A DNA stretch of 64,000 bases from the NCBI RefSeq assembly GCF_002564005.1, contig NZ_PDJG01000001.1, positions 682,001 through 746,000 on the forward strand, given 5' to 3'. Source of the DNA: Sanguibacter antarcticus. Its GTDB lineage: Bacteria; Actinomycetota; Actinomycetes; Actinomycetales; Cellulomonadaceae. Numbering within the stretch: the stretch's first letter is position 1; the number at the start of each line of letters is the position of its first letter. A model generated the notes under the pieces. The model saw only the letters and a list, made by a program, of their open reading frames with translations, was not told the origin of the DNA and ran no database searches. Made by a program: the position numbers and the translations under genes. This document shows positions 1-11,790 of this stretch, one piece after another.

Positions 1-63
1 CTGGCCTTCGGACGCCAGCACACCTCACGCGTCTCGGCGGACATCCTCGACGCACCCGTCTAG
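1..63 (+). CDS. 3' end of an unidentified protein (partial)
   Basis: Reading frame 1 is open from the window edge and ends at a TAG at 61-63, giving only 20 C-terminal residues (LAFGRQHTSRVSADILDAPV). This is too short to assign a family. It lies on the same strand as the VKOR gene, 36 nt upstream of that gene's start, and its stop codon overlaps a possible -10 element for it. The call rests only on the open frame and the strand agreement. Confidence 0.45.
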   Translation: MAFGRQHTSRVSADILDAPV

Positions 64-66
64 CAT
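61..66 (+). promoter_or_regulatory. Possible -10 element for the VKOR gene
   Basis: TAGCAT fits the actinobacterial TANNNT -10 pattern and overlaps the stop codon of the preceding frame. Transcription would start near 73 and leave a short leader that contains the GAAGGAG ribosome site at 87-93. No convincing -35 element is visible. Confidence 0.3.
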
Positions 67-99
67 GATGACCCGCCCACACCCACGAAGGAGCCAGGC

Positions 100-777
100 G
101 TGAGAGACGACCAGCCGTACCCCGTCGCCGACCTCAGCGACGGACCTGAGGACTCCGATCTCGACCTGGACCTCGCGCCCGTGGAGAACCTCCTGACGCC
201 TGCCCGGCTGGGCTGGTCCCTCCTCGTGCTCGGGCTCGTCGGCTTCGCGGCGTCGCTGGCGCTGAGCATCGAGAAGGTCCTCAAGCTGGCCGACCCCGAC
301 CACGTCGCCAGCTGTTCCATCAACATCTTCCTCGACTGCTCCGTGGCCATGGGGTCCTGGCAGGGGGCCCTCCTCGGCTTTCCCAACTCGTTCGTCGGCG
401 TCGCGGCGTTCCCCGTGGTGGTCACGACAGGGGTCGTGCTCCTCACCGGTGCGCGGCTGCCACGCTGGTACTGGCTCTCCCTCTTCACCGGGGTGGTCGT
501 CGCGTGCGGGCTCGTGGTCTTCCTCGTCCACACGTCGGTCTCGGTGCTCGGCAAGCTCTGCCCCTACTGCATGGTCGTCTGGGTGGCAGTCCTCCCGCTC
601 GTCGTGCACGTCGGCACGTACGTCGTGCAAGAACGCTTCCTCCCTGCACCGGAGAGGCTGCGCGCGTTCCTCGTCGCGAACCGGTCGATCGTCGTCGTCG
701 TGCTCTACGTCCTCGTCATCGTCTGGGTGGCCATCGGTCTCGGCCCCGCGATCGCCGACCACGTGCGCTACGCCTGA
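100..777 (+). CDS. Vitamin K epoxide reductase family membrane protein
   Basis: This 225-residue polytopic membrane protein belongs to the VKOR family, which reoxidises DsbA-like thiol oxidoreductases using a quinone and so supports disulfide formation outside the membrane. The family's cysteine pairs are visible: C72 and C80 (CSINIFLDC) in the outer loop, and a CPYC redox motif at C154/C157. About five hydrophobic segments follow an acidic cytoplasmic N-terminus of roughly 35 residues. The GTG start is chosen because GAAGGAG lies 6 nt upstream. No fused thioredoxin domain is present, so a separate DsbA partner is expected elsewhere. leuS follows after about 80 nt. Confidence 0.9.
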   Translation: MRDDQPYPVADLSDGPEDSDLDLDLAPVENLLTPARLGWSLLVLGLVGFAASLALSIEKVLKLADPDHVASCSINIFLDCSVAMGSWQGALLGFPNSFVGVAAFPVVVTTGVVLLTGARLPRWYWLSLFTGVVVACGLVVFLVHTSVSVLGKLCPYCMVVWVAVLPLVVHVGTYVVQERFLPAPERLRAFLVANRSIVVVVLYVLVIVWVAIGLGPAIADHVRYA

Positions 778-843
778 CGTCCCACCGCCGGCTGTGGTCG
801 GCCTCGACGCGGACGGACGGGCGGTCGGGCCGCTGCCGGACGG

Positions 844-849
844 TAAAGT
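844..849 (+). promoter_or_regulatory. Probable -10 element, leaderless leuS
   Basis: TAAAGT lies exactly 7 nt before the GTG start of leuS. With this spacing the transcript would begin at or next to the start codon, and there is no ribosome binding site between them. Confidence 0.45.
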
Positions 850-856
850 TGACCGG

Positions 857-3796
<2,940 letters not shown>

Positions 3797-3802
3797 CGCG
3801 CG

Positions 3803-5608
3803 TCACCGACGCCGGGTGCCGAAGACCGAACGGGTGATCTCACGGCCGAGGGCGCTTCCTGCAGAGCGCAGGAACGCGTCGAGCCCGCCACCGATCCCGC
3901 TCGAGCCGGACCGCGACGAGCGGCGCGGCGCGGCGGTCCGCTCGCGGGCAGCCGCAGCCTCCGCGTCGAGTCGCTCCTGCATCTGCTCGAGCTCCTCGGT
4001 CTGGCGGTCCTCGAGATCGTCGGCCTCCTGGGTCCGCGCCCGGGCGGTGAGCACCTCGTGCGCCGACTCCGGGTCGAGCCGCTCGGCGTAGCGAGCCCGC
4101 AAGGGGGACGCGGCGACGATCTCCGCCAGCGTCGCGTCGGGTGCTGGTCTCATCGAGGACGTCGGTGCGCAGACGCGCGTCCACGCGACGGGTGACGGGA
4201 CCCCGTGCTCGTCGAGCACGGTGACGACAGCCTCGCCCGTCCCGAGCGACTGGAGCAGCGCGGCGAGGTCGTACGACGACGTCGGGTAGGTGCGGACGGC
4301 TGCGCGGAGCGCCGCAGCGTCGTCGGGCGTGAACGCCCGCAGCGCGTGCTGCACACGGTTTCCCAGCTGGGCGAGCACGTCGGAGGGGATGTCCTTCGGG
4401 CTCTGGGTGACGAAGACGATGCCCACGCCCTTCGAGCGCACGAGCCGGACGGTCTGGACCACCTGTGCGAGGAAGGCGGGCGACGCCCCGGTGAAGAGCA
4501 GGTGCGCCTCGTCGAAGAAGAAGACGAGCCGCGGCCTCTCGACGTCCCCGACCTCAGGCATGTCGTGGAAGAGGTCGGCCAAGAGCCACATGAGGAAGGT
4601 CGAGAACAACGCCGGTCGATCGTGGACCTCCGGCAGCTCGAGCGCCGAGACGATGCCTGCACCGTCGTCTGTCGTCCGGACGAGGTCGGCGGTCGAGAAC
4701 GCCGGCTCGCCGAAGAAGACGTCTCCGCCCTGGGCCTGGAGGGTGACGATCTCTCGCAGGATCACCCCGGCCGTCGCGGTCGACAGGCCTCCGATCGCCT
4801 TGAGCTCGGCCTTGCCGTCGTCTGAGAGCAGGTAGGCGATGGTCGTCTGGAGATCGGTGAGGTCGAGGAGAGCGAGCCCGTTGCGGTCCGCCCAGTAGAA
4901 CACCAGGCCGAGGCTCGACTCCTGGGTCTCGTTGAGGCCGAGCACCTTGGAGAGCAGGAGCGGTCCCATGTCCGTCACCGTGGTGCGGACGGGGACACCT
5001 GTGCCCAGCCCGCCGAGCGAGTACACCTCGACCGGCACGGATGCGGGGGACCACGCCTGCCCGATGCTCGCGGCGCGCGCGAGGAGCTTCTCGCTAGGCT
5101 CGCCAGCCACGGCCAGGCCGGAGAGATCCCCTTTGATGTCGGTGACGAACACCGGGACCCCGGCACGCGAGAGGCCTTCGGTCATGAGCTGCAGCGTGCG
5201 GGTCTTGCCCGTGCCGGTCGCTCCGGCGACGAGACCGTGCCGGGTGAGCATGGACAGGGGGAGACCGATCGTCGCGCTCGGTACCGGTGCGACCGTGCCC
5301 CCGGCGTCGCCCTCGAGCAGGACCCCGAGCGGGAGGACGTCCGAGCCTGCGTAGGCCGCGCGCACGCTCGCGGCGTGCTGCGAGAGAGCGGCAGGCTCGG
5401 GGACCGCTGGCGGCTCGGCCTGCTCGGCCACCTCAGGCGTGCCAGCGGCGTCGGCGGCCTCCGCTGCGGCGAGCGCGGCGCGCGTGGCTGCGGCCCGCGC
5501 CTCTGCGGCCTCGGCCGTGGCGTGCGCTGCTGCTGCGCGCAGCGCCAGGAGGTCCGGGGCGCCAGTCGCCGGGGTGGACGGGGTGCTCCTGCTGTCGTCG
5601 TCGACCAT
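3803..5608 (-). CDS. HerA-like helicase/ATPase, DUF853 family
   Basis: The 601-residue protein has a P-loop GATGTGKT at residues 129-136 and a Walker B FFFDEAH near 363-369. It shows the typical DUF853 text (VTDIKGDLSG, IVFVTQSPKDIP, LGNRVQHALRAFTP). Members resemble the HerA/FtsK translocase fold but their cellular role is not settled. Residues 20-80 are Ala/Glu-rich, and residues 490-550 look like a coiled coil (EADDLEDRQTEELEQMQERL). An in-frame upstream ATG exists, but the ATG at 5608 has a TACGAT element 6 nt upstream and leaves room for the divergent DegV promoter. It has no obvious functional partner nearby. Confidence 0.85.
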   Translation of the reverse strand: MVDDDSRSTPSTPATGAPDLLALRAAAAHATAEAAEARAAATRAALAAAEAADAAGTPEVAEQAEPPAVPEPAALSQHAASVRAAYAGSDVLPLGVLLEGDAGGTVAPVPSATIGLPLSMLTRHGLVAGATGTGKTRTLQLMTEGLSRAGVPVFVTDIKGDLSGLAVAGEPSEKLLARAASIGQAWSPASVPVEVYSLGGLGTGVPVRTTVTDMGPLLLSKVLGLNETQESSLGLVFYWADRNGLALLDLTDLQTTIAYLLSDDGKAELKAIGGLSTATAGVILREIVTLQAQGGDVFFGEPAFSTADLVRTTDDGAGIVSALELPEVHDRPALFSTFLMWLLADLFHDMPEVGDVERPRLVFFFDEAHLLFTGASPAFLAQVVQTVRLVRSKGVGIVFVTQSPKDIPSDVLAQLGNRVQHALRAFTPDDAAALRAAVRTYPTSSYDLAALLQSLGTGEAVVTVLDEHGVPSPVAWTRVCAPTSSMRPAPDATLAEIVAASPLRARYAERLDPESAHEVLTARARTQEADDLEDRQTEELEQMQERLDAEAAAARERTAAPRRSSRSGSSGIGGGLDAFLRSAGSALGREITRSVFGTRRR

Positions 5609-5614
5609 GAGCCG

Positions 5615-5620
5615 ATCGTA
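5615..5620 (-). promoter_or_regulatory. Probable -10 element, leaderless HerA-like gene
   Basis: On the minus strand TACGAT ends 6 nt before the ATG at 5608, the spacing expected of a leaderless transcript. It sits in the 86-nt divergent gap shared with the DegV gene. Confidence 0.4.
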
Positions 5621-5682
5621 GGCCTCGGGCACGTGAGCGGCGCGGGCGCACGACGGTGCAGGGAGCCTGCCGGCATCGCGCA

Positions 5683-5688
5683 TAGGGT
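5683..5688 (+). promoter_or_regulatory. Probable -10 element, leaderless DegV gene
   Basis: TAGGGT lies 6 nt before the GTG start at 5695 and no Shine-Dalgarno sequence intervenes. This mirrors the arrangement on the opposite strand 65 nt away. Confidence 0.4.
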
Positions 5689-5694
5689 GAGCAC

Positions 5695-6609
5695 GTGAGC
5701 TCCCCGACATCGTTGACGCGCACCGTGCACGTCGTGACGGACTCGACCTGCTCCCTCCCCGCAGACCTGGCCCGACGGTGGGGAGTGCACGTCGTGCCGC
5801 TGCAGGTCGTCGTGGACGGTCGCGCGCACCTCGAGGGAGTCGACCTCAGCACGGGAGACCTCGTCCGTGCGCTCGAGGACCACGCCTCGCTCTCGACGTC
5901 CCAGCCGACCCCGCGGGCGTTCGCCGAGGCGTACGAGCACGCTGCGGCGCAGGGGGCGGAGCACATCGTGTCGCTCCACCTGTCGGGTGAGCTGTCCGGA
6001 ACCGTCCATGCTGCCGCTCTCGCCGCGCGGGATGCTCCCGTCCCGGTCGAGGTCGTGGACTCCCGCACCGTGGCGATGGGCCTGGGCTTCGCCGTCCTGG
6101 CCGCTGCCCGGGAGGCTGCGCAGGGCGAGAACGGACCGCTCGTGGCACGGACCGCACTGCGGGTGGCGAGCTCGAGCACGGCGATGTTCGTCGTCGACTC
6201 TTTGGACCATCTCCGTCGAGGCGGCCGGCTGAGCGCCACCTCGGCGGCGATCGGCACGGCACTGGGCCTGCGACCTGTCCTCGGTCTGCGGGCCGGGAGC
6301 ATCGAGGTCGTGCAGAAGATCCGGACGCGGGCGGCGGTCGTCGAGCGTCTTGTCGCGGCGGGCATCGACGCAGCCCAGCAGAGCGGGGACGTCCGGCTGG
6401 CGATGCACCACCTCGGTGACGACTCGGTGGTGTGGGAGTGTGCCGGGCGCATCACCGACGCGACCGGGCGCGAGGTGGTCGTCTCTCCGGTGAGCGCTGT
6501 CATCGGGGCGCACGTCGGTCCCGGGCTGCTTGCGCTCATCACGGCGCACGACGACTCCTCGCACGATGTTCCCCACAGCGCACGACGGACGCCGTCGCCC
6601 CACAGTTGA
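5695..6609 (+). CDS. DegV family fatty-acid-binding protein
   Basis: The 304-residue cytoplasmic protein begins with the DegV signature VHVVTDSTCSLP and carries the lipid-pocket motifs HLSGELSGT and VDSRTVAMGLGF. In Firmicutes the family (FakB) delivers fatty acids to a FakA kinase. No fakA-like gene is present here, so the partner is unknown. Length and domain spacing are normal (DegV proteins are about 280-300 residues). The last 20 residues (SSHDVPHSARRTPSPHS) are low-complexity and probably dispensable. The GTG start is supported by the TAGGGT element 6 nt upstream. Confidence 0.9.
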   Translation: MSSPTSLTRTVHVVTDSTCSLPADLARRWGVHVVPLQVVVDGRAHLEGVDLSTGDLVRALEDHASLSTSQPTPRAFAEAYEHAAAQGAEHIVSLHLSGELSGTVHAAALAARDAPVPVEVVDSRTVAMGLGFAVLAAAREAAQGENGPLVARTALRVASSSTAMFVVDSLDHLRRGGRLSATSAAIGTALGLRPVLGLRAGSIEVVQKIRTRAAVVERLVAAGIDAAQQSGDVRLAMHHLGDDSVVWECAGRITDATGREVVVSPVSAVIGAHVGPGLLALITAHDDSSHDVPHSARRTPSPHS

Positions 6610-6643
6610 CGTCGGTGCGAGCGGACGCAGGTCGCACTTCTCG

Positions 6644-6649
6644 TAGCGT
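6644..6649 (+). promoter_or_regulatory. Probable -10 element, leaderless comEA
   Basis: TAGCGT lies 6 nt before the GTG at 6656. A TTGACG at 6606-6611 is too far away (32-nt gap) to be its -35 partner, so only the -10 is called. Confidence 0.4.
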
Positions 6650-6655
6650 CCCCGT

Positions 6656-7528
6656 GTGACCACACCCTCGCAGCAGCACGACCACGGCAGCCTGCCCGAC
6701 GACTCGCACGCGGCGGCACGCCTGCGTTCGGTCTCCGGGCTCGTCGGGTCGGTCTCGAGCGCCTACACGGCCGCCCACGGCCATCCCATGGACCACGAGG
6801 GGCTCGTCTCGGCGGAGACCGCCCGACGACGGTGGGCACTGAGCCTGCGCGTCGCGCTCGTCGCGGGGACGTGCCTCGTCCTCCTCGCGGGCGGCGTCGT
6901 GGCGACCCAGATCGCGTCGACGCCCGGGGAGGTCGTCGCCCTCGACGACGCGGACCCGGAGCACGACGACGGGGGCACCACGGGAGCGTCGGCCGAGAGC
7001 GCAGCCCTCCCGGACAGCACCGTCGTCGAACCCGTCGAACCCGGTGTCGTACCCGGCGACGCCGCAGTGCCCGCCCACGGCCTGCTCGTGCACGTGGTGG
7101 GCCAGGTCGCGTCGCCCGGTGTCGTCGAGGTGGCCGACGGCTCCCGGGTCATCGACGCGATCGATGCCGCAGGCGGCCTGACCGCGGGCGCCGACACCGC
7201 AGCCGTCAACCTCGCTCGCGAGGTGGTCGACGGCGAGCAGGTCTACGTCCCGCTGCCGGGCGAGGTGGCCCCGGCGCCGCAGGGCGCCTCCTCCGGGACC
7301 ACGTCGGGAGCCGGGACCGGTGGCGCGACGAGCCCCGGACTCGTGGACGTCAACGCCGCGACGCTCGAGGAACTCGACACCCTTCCCGGGATCGGGCCTG
7401 CCCTCGCTGCGCGGATCGTCCAGTGGCGTGAAGAGAACGGTGAGTTCTCCTCGGTCGACCAGCTCACGGACGTCTCAGGCATCGGACCGTCTGTCCTCGG
7501 CCAGATCCGTGACCTCGTGACCGTCTGA
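6656..7528 (+). CDS. comEA: ComEA-family DNA-binding protein
   Basis: The 290-residue protein is a membrane-anchored DNA receptor. It has a cytoplasmic N-terminus, one transmembrane helix at about 64-86, a Ser/Thr/Pro-poor acidic linker, an SLBB domain at about 140-190 (VHVVGQVASPGVVEV) and a double helix-hairpin-helix at about 225-290 (VDVNAATLEELDTLPGIG, then VSGIGPSVLGQI). In naturally competent bacteria ComEA binds incoming double-stranded DNA and hands it to ComEC, whose gene starts 1 nt after this stop codon. Many actinobacteria keep this pair without proven competence. Confidence 0.93.
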   Translation: MTTPSQQHDHGSLPDDSHAAARLRSVSGLVGSVSSAYTAAHGHPMDHEGLVSAETARRRWALSLRVALVAGTCLVLLAGGVVATQIASTPGEVVALDDADPEHDDGGTTGASAESAALPDSTVVEPVEPGVVPGDAAVPAHGLLVHVVGQVASPGVVEVADGSRVIDAIDAAGGLTAGADTAAVNLAREVVDGEQVYVPLPGEVAPAPQGASSGTTSGAGTGGATSPGLVDVNAATLEELDTLPGIGPALAARIVQWREENGEFSSVDQLTDVSGIGPSVLGQIRDLVTV

Positions 7529-7529
7529 G

Positions 7530-10178
7530 ATGCCGGTCCTCGATCTGCGGCTCGCCCCTGCTGCGGCCACCTGCTGGGTCACGGCGCTCGTGCTCCTGCC
7601 GATGTCGACCACGCACGCAGCCCGGACCGCGCTCACCGGTGGTGCTGTCGCGCTCCTCGTCCTGATCGCCATGGTGCGGGAAGCCCGCCGCACGCGAGAG
7701 GACCCGGGCACGAGCGCGCGCTCCGACCGCCGCCCCGGCGTGCACCAGCTCCTCGCCTCGGGCTCCGGTCAGGTCCTCCTCGTCAGCCTGGTCCTCGCCT
7801 GCACAGCCGGGGCGGTCGCCGGGCAGGGCGCGGTCCGCGAGCGGGGCCAGATGTCGGTCCTCATCAGCGAGGGGGCAGACGTCCAGGTCCAGGGGACCGT
7901 GGTGGCATCGGCGGTGCCGGTGGCCGGAGGCGTCGGTGGGCGCACCCGGCTCGATCTCGCGGCGACAGCCGTCGAGTGGTCGACCACGCCGGGTCCCCGC
8001 CGGGGACGAGCGCACGTCACCCTTCTCGTCCTCGGCGGCGCGGAGCTTCTCGACGCGCCGTACGGGGCGGTCGTCACGGTGCAGGGCACCCTGCGGGCGC
8101 TCGAGCCGGGTGACGCCCGATCGGCGATGCTCATCGTCTCGAGCACCAGCACCGGGGGCGACGAGGAGGTGATCCAGGTCGACGAGCCCCCAGGGGCCGT
8201 GACCCGCGCGGTCAACGCCGTGCGCACGGACTTCATGCAGGTCGCTCGCGATCTGCCGGGCCAGGCTCGCGGGCTCGTCCCTGGTGTGGGCATCGGGGAC
8301 ACCTCGATGCTCGATCCTGCTCTCGACGATGCCCTCGTCGTCACGAGCCTCACCCACATCACAGCCGTGTCCGGCTCCCACTTCGCGATCATCGCGGCGG
8401 CGGTCTCGGGTCTCTGCTCGATCCTGCGCGCACCGCGCTGGGCACGGGTCGTCGTCGCAGGAACCGTGATGACCGGGTTCGTCCTGCTCGTCCATCCAGA
8501 ACCGAGCGTCCTGCGGGCTGCGCTCATGGGCGCGGTCGCGCTCAGCGCGGTGCTCCTCGGACGCCCGTCCCAGGCCGTGGCCGCCCTGAGCGTCACCGTC
8601 ATGGGCCTGCTCCTCGTGGACCCGTGGCTCGCACGCTCCTACGGCTTTGCCCTTTCCGTCCTCGCGACGGCCGGCCTCGTCCTCGGAACGGCCCCCATCG
8701 CGAGGGGTCTCGCGCGAGCGCTGCCGTCGTGGCTCGCGCTCGCGATCGCCGTTCCGGTCGCGGCCCAGCTCGCGTGCGCACCGGTCATCGTGCTGCTCGA
8801 CCCGTCGGTGTCCGTGTACTCCGTCCCCGCCAACCTGCTCGCAGCACCCGCGCTCGTCCCGGCGACCCTGCTCAGCGTCGTCAGCGCGCTCGTGTCTCCG
8901 TGGTGGCCTGTCGGGGCGCTCGCTGTCGCGCGGGCTGCGGGGTGGTCGACCTGGTGGATCGCGGAGGTCGCCGAGGGCTTCGCGGCTGCGCCGCACGCGC
9001 GGGTCCCCTGGCCTGCGGGCATCGGTGGGGCAAGTCTCCTGGCGGCTCTCACGCTCGCCCTCGTCGTGCTGCTCAGATCCTGGCGCGCTGTCGTGTGGTC
9101 GATCGGGGCCGGGCTCGCGGTCGTGCGGCAGGTCGTCGCGCCGAGGCGTCCCGCACGGGCAGGCGCCGGGCCGCGCAGGGCCTCGCGCACGCTCGATGCC
9201 CTCGTGGGTCCAGCGGTCACGGCGCTCGGTCCGGCACGCAGGGCAGCCCGGCCGCTCGTGCCGCTGCTCGTCGCGCTGGGCACCGGCGTGGTGCTCGTCG
9301 TCGTCGTGACGCTCGTGCGTCCGCTGTGGGTGGGGATGCTCGCCGGAGGACCGGGGCCGGGTCCTGCCGGCTGGCCGCCGGACTGGGAGGTCGCCCAGTG
9401 CGACGTCGGCCAGGGCGACGCGATGGTGGTGCGCACCGCGCCCGGTCATGGCCTCATGATCGACGTCGGCCCGTCGGGCGGAGGTGCAGGACGCTGCCTC
9501 ACGGAGCTCGGGATCGAGCACGTCGACCTCCTGGTCCTCTCGCACTTCCACGCGGACCACGTCGGAGGGATCGAGGACGTGCTGGCGGCCGCGTCCGTCG
9601 GCGAGGTGCTCGTGAGCCCGGTGCTCGATCCTGCGTCCCAGGCTGCCGAGGTCCTCGACCTGCTCGCTGAGCACGGCATCCTCGTCACGACGGCCACCGC
9701 GGCAGCGTCTGGGGTGGTGGCGGGCGACGCCACGGTCTCGTGGCGCGTGCTGGCCCCCGTCCTCGACGCGCAGACGAGCACGGGTGCGGCGTCCGACGTC
9801 GAGGGCGGAGCGAACGACGGCAGCGTCGCCCTCGAGGTCCGGACACAGCACCTCAGCGTCGTCGCTCTGGGGGACCTCGAGCGCGAGGGCCAGGCGGGCC
9901 TGCTCCGTCGGCTCCGGACGGAGGGCACGGAGGAGGTCGACGTCGTCAAGATGGCGCACCACGGCTCAGCTGTGCAGGACGTGGCGCTGGCGCAGCTGTT
10001 GTCACCTCGGGTGACGCTGGTGAGCTCTGGAGCAGGGAACACGTACGGCCACCCGGCCCCTGATGCCGTGAGCCTCTACCGGTCGGTGGGCAGCGCGATC
10101 CTGCGCACGGACGTGTGCGGCACGGTCGGTGTGCTCGAGCGCGACGGTGAGCTCCTCGTCGTGGGGGAGTGCCCCTGA
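7530..10178 (+). CDS. comEC: ComEC/Rec2 DNA uptake channel with metallo-beta-lactamase domain
   Basis: The 882-residue polytopic protein has hydrophobic segments at the N-terminus, a Competence-domain core at about 220-500 (TSLTHITAVSGSHFAI) and a C-terminal metallo-beta-lactamase-like nuclease domain. The metal site HFHADH is at residues 672-677 and MAHHGS lies further on. ComEC forms the channel that takes up single-stranded DNA, and the nuclease domain is thought to degrade the second strand. Both metal motifs are intact. The start codon follows the comEA stop at once, so the two are co-transcribed, with holA 48 nt downstream. Confidence 0.93.
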   Translation: MPVLDLRLAPAAATCWVTALVLLPMSTTHAARTALTGGAVALLVLIAMVREARRTREDPGTSARSDRRPGVHQLLASGSGQVLLVSLVLACTAGAVAGQGAVRERGQMSVLISEGADVQVQGTVVASAVPVAGGVGGRTRLDLAATAVEWSTTPGPRRGRAHVTLLVLGGAELLDAPYGAVVTVQGTLRALEPGDARSAMLIVSSTSTGGDEEVIQVDEPPGAVTRAVNAVRTDFMQVARDLPGQARGLVPGVGIGDTSMLDPALDDALVVTSLTHITAVSGSHFAIIAAAVSGLCSILRAPRWARVVVAGTVMTGFVLLVHPEPSVLRAALMGAVALSAVLLGRPSQAVAALSVTVMGLLLVDPWLARSYGFALSVLATAGLVLGTAPIARGLARALPSWLALAIAVPVAAQLACAPVIVLLDPSVSVYSVPANLLAAPALVPATLLSVVSALVSPWWPVGALAVARAAGWSTWWIAEVAEGFAAAPHARVPWPAGIGGASLLAALTLALVVLLRSWRAVVWSIGAGLAVVRQVVAPRRPARAGAGPRRASRTLDALVGPAVTALGPARRAARPLVPLLVALGTGVVLVVVVTLVRPLWVGMLAGGPGPGPAGWPPDWEVAQCDVGQGDAMVVRTAPGHGLMIDVGPSGGGAGRCLTELGIEHVDLLVLSHFHADHVGGIEDVLAAASVGEVLVSPVLDPASQAAEVLDLLAEHGILVTTATAAASGVVAGDATVSWRVLAPVLDAQTSTGAASDVEGGANDGSVALEVRTQHLSVVALGDLEREGQAGLLRRLRTEGTEEVDVVKMAHHGSAVQDVALAQLLSPRVTLVSSGAGNTYGHPAPDAVSLYRSVGSAILRTDVCGTVGVLERDGELLVVGECP

Positions 10179-10226
10179 CGAGGCGCAAGGTCCTCGCCAG
10201 GAGCACCGACGTGACACCCTAGGACC

Positions 10227-11231
10227 ATGGCAGCCCCCACACGCAGCGCTCGCGCGACAGCCTCCGGCACCGCATGGGACAAGGCGCAGCTCGCGCCCGT
10301 CGTGCTCGTCCACGGTGCCGAGGGCCTGCTCGTGGACCGGGCGGTCGAGAGGCTGACCATGCTCGCGCGCGAAGCCGACCCCGAGACCGAGCGGACCGTC
10401 GTCGACGCCTCCGCATACCAGTCGGGGATGCTCTCGGTCCTCACCAGCCCGTCGCTCTTCGGCGAGCCGCGGATCGTGGTCCTCGCAGGAGCCCAGGCTG
10501 CGTCCGACGCACTGCTCACCGACGTCATCTCCTACGTCGAGGCGCCGGCGCCAGACGTGTGGCTCGTCGTCGAGCACCGCGGGGGCGTCCGAGGAAAGAA
10601 GATGCTCGACGCGGTGAGGTCCTCGGGCGCGCCGGTCGTCGCCTGCGAGCCGATCAAGAAGGACACCGACAAGGTCGCGTTCGCCAGCGCCGAGTTCAAG
10701 CGCGCGTCTCGACGAGCCTCGCCCGGTGCGGTCCGGGCGCTCGTGGAAGCGGTCGGCAGCGACCTCCGCGAGCTCGCGTCGGCGTGCGCGCAGCTCGTGG
10801 CCGACTCGGAGCGTGCGATCGACGAGCCTGCGGTCGAGAAGTACTACGGCGGACGGGTCGAGGCGAGCGGGTTCCGCGTCGCTGACGCCGCGATCGCTGG
10901 AGACGCGGGCCAGGCGGTCTCTCTCCTGCGTCACGCACTGGCGACCGGAGCGGACCCGGTGCCGGTCGTCGCGGCGCTGGCGATGAAGCTGCGCACCCTC
11001 GCGAAGGTTGCCGGGCTCCGTGGCCACGGCCGCTCGGCGGCGGATCTCGGGCTCGCTCCGTGGCAGGTCGACCGGGCGCGCCGCGACCTTGCCGGATGGA
11101 CCCCAGAGGGGCTGGCTGCCGCGATCTCGGCCACAGCCCAAGCCGATGCGGAGGTCAAGGGCGCAGGGCGCGACCCGGTCTTCGCGGTCGAGCGTGCGGT
11201 GCTGGTGGTCGCCCGCAGCGCAGGCCGCTGA
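10227..11231 (+). CDS. holA: DNA polymerase III delta subunit
   Basis: The 334-residue protein opens the beta sliding clamp within the clamp loader. Family features are the N-terminal LVHGAEGLLVDRAVERL, the segment SLFGEPRIVVL, and the helical C-terminal collar (VRALVEAVGSDLRELASACAQL, DAAIAGDAGQAVSLLRHAL). The delta subunit normally lacks a working P-loop, and none is seen. The gene follows comEA-comEC as in many Gram-positive genomes. The ATG start gives the expected N-terminus. A bidirectional hairpin separates it from the convergent rpsT. Confidence 0.93.
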   Translation: MAAPTRSARATASGTAWDKAQLAPVVLVHGAEGLLVDRAVERLTMLAREADPETERTVVDASAYQSGMLSVLTSPSLFGEPRIVVLAGAQAASDALLTDVISYVEAPAPDVWLVVEHRGGVRGKKMLDAVRSSGAPVVACEPIKKDTDKVAFASAEFKRASRRASPGAVRALVEAVGSDLRELASACAQLVADSERAIDEPAVEKYYGGRVEASGFRVADAAIAGDAGQAVSLLRHALATGADPVPVVAALAMKLRTLAKVAGLRGHGRSAADLGLAPWQVDRARRDLAGWTPEGLAAAISATAQADAEVKGAGRDPVFAVERAVLVVARSAGR

Positions 11232-11250
11232 GGCGCCTGCCCCGGACGCA

Positions 11251-11289
11251 CCAGAGGCGCCGTCCCGACACGGGAAACGGCGCCTCTGG
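11251..11289. terminator. Bidirectional terminator between holA and rpsT
   Basis: A perfect 13-bp inverted repeat pairs CCAGAGGCGCCGT (11251-11263) with ACGGCGCCTCTGG (11277-11289) around a 13-nt loop that itself contains CCCG/CGGG. It lies between two convergent genes and has no long U tract on either side, as is usual in this GC-rich DNA. Confidence 0.8.
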
Positions 11290-11326
11290 CTGGTCTGTCT
11301 GCGCTAGCGCAGGCCGACCGTGAGAC

Positions 11327-11587
11327 TCACAGACCGCTGACGGCCTTCGCGAGAGCTGACTTGCGGTTCGCGGCCTGGTTGGAGTGGATGACTCCCTTGG
11401 ACACGGCCTTGTCGAGCTTCTTGGATGCGAGGACCAGAGCAGCGGAAGCAGCTTCCTTGTCGCCACCAGCGACTGCCTGACGGACGCGACGAACGTGCGT
11501 CTTGAGCTCAGACTTGACGGCCTTGTTACGCAGGCGCGCCTTCTCGTTGGTGCCGATGCGCTTGATCTGGGACTTGATGTTAGCCAC
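11327..11587 (-). CDS. rpsT: 30S ribosomal protein S20
   Basis: The 86-residue basic protein ([20 protein letters not shown], then [15 protein letters not shown]) is a typical bS20, which binds 16S rRNA helices in the small subunit. The frame is open upstream, but the GTG at 11587 gives the standard N-terminus. The upstream Shine-Dalgarno is weak (AGAGAG). It is transcribed convergently toward holA and has a long, structured 5' leader. Confidence 0.97.
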   Translation of the reverse strand: MANIKSQIKRIGTNEKARLRNKAVKSELKTHVRRVRQAVAGGDKEAASAALVLASKKLDKAVSKGVIHSNQAANRKSALAKAVSGL

Positions 11588-11731
11588 GTGAGGACTCTCT
11601 TGTATGTTCGCCGAAGCGATGTGAACAGGTCGTAGAAGGCGTTTCCAGCACCGGGACTGGGGTGGGGAACCCGTGGAGAGGTACTGGAATGGTGTCCGCC
11701 GACCCGGGCGGACACGCAAACGACCACACTA
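11588..11731 (-). promoter_or_regulatory. Long rpsT leader with hairpin and possible -10
   Basis: On the minus strand TAGTGT (11726-11731) fits a -10 element and would start a leader of about 130 nt. A 9-bp hairpin, GTGTCCGCC/GGCGGACAC (11692-11700 with 11707-11715), forms near the predicted 5' end. S20 is translationally autoregulated in other bacteria, so a leader structure is plausible, but function is not shown here. Confidence 0.35.
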
Positions 11732-11790
11732 GCAGGGATCGCCCTGGAGTGACTGGGGCTCGGGGCTTCGTCCCTGACGGGCGTCGCGCC

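Noticed and set aside
449..856. In-frame extension of leuS into the VKOR gene
   Set aside because: The extension is Ser/Arg-rich shadow sequence. The GTG at 857 gives the family N-terminus and has a -10 element 7 nt upstream.
7464..9962. 832-codon open frame antisense to comEC
   Set aside because: It lies wholly opposite comEC, is rich in Arg/Asp/Gly/His from GC-driven codon complement, and shows no domain. comEC on the other strand has clear motifs.
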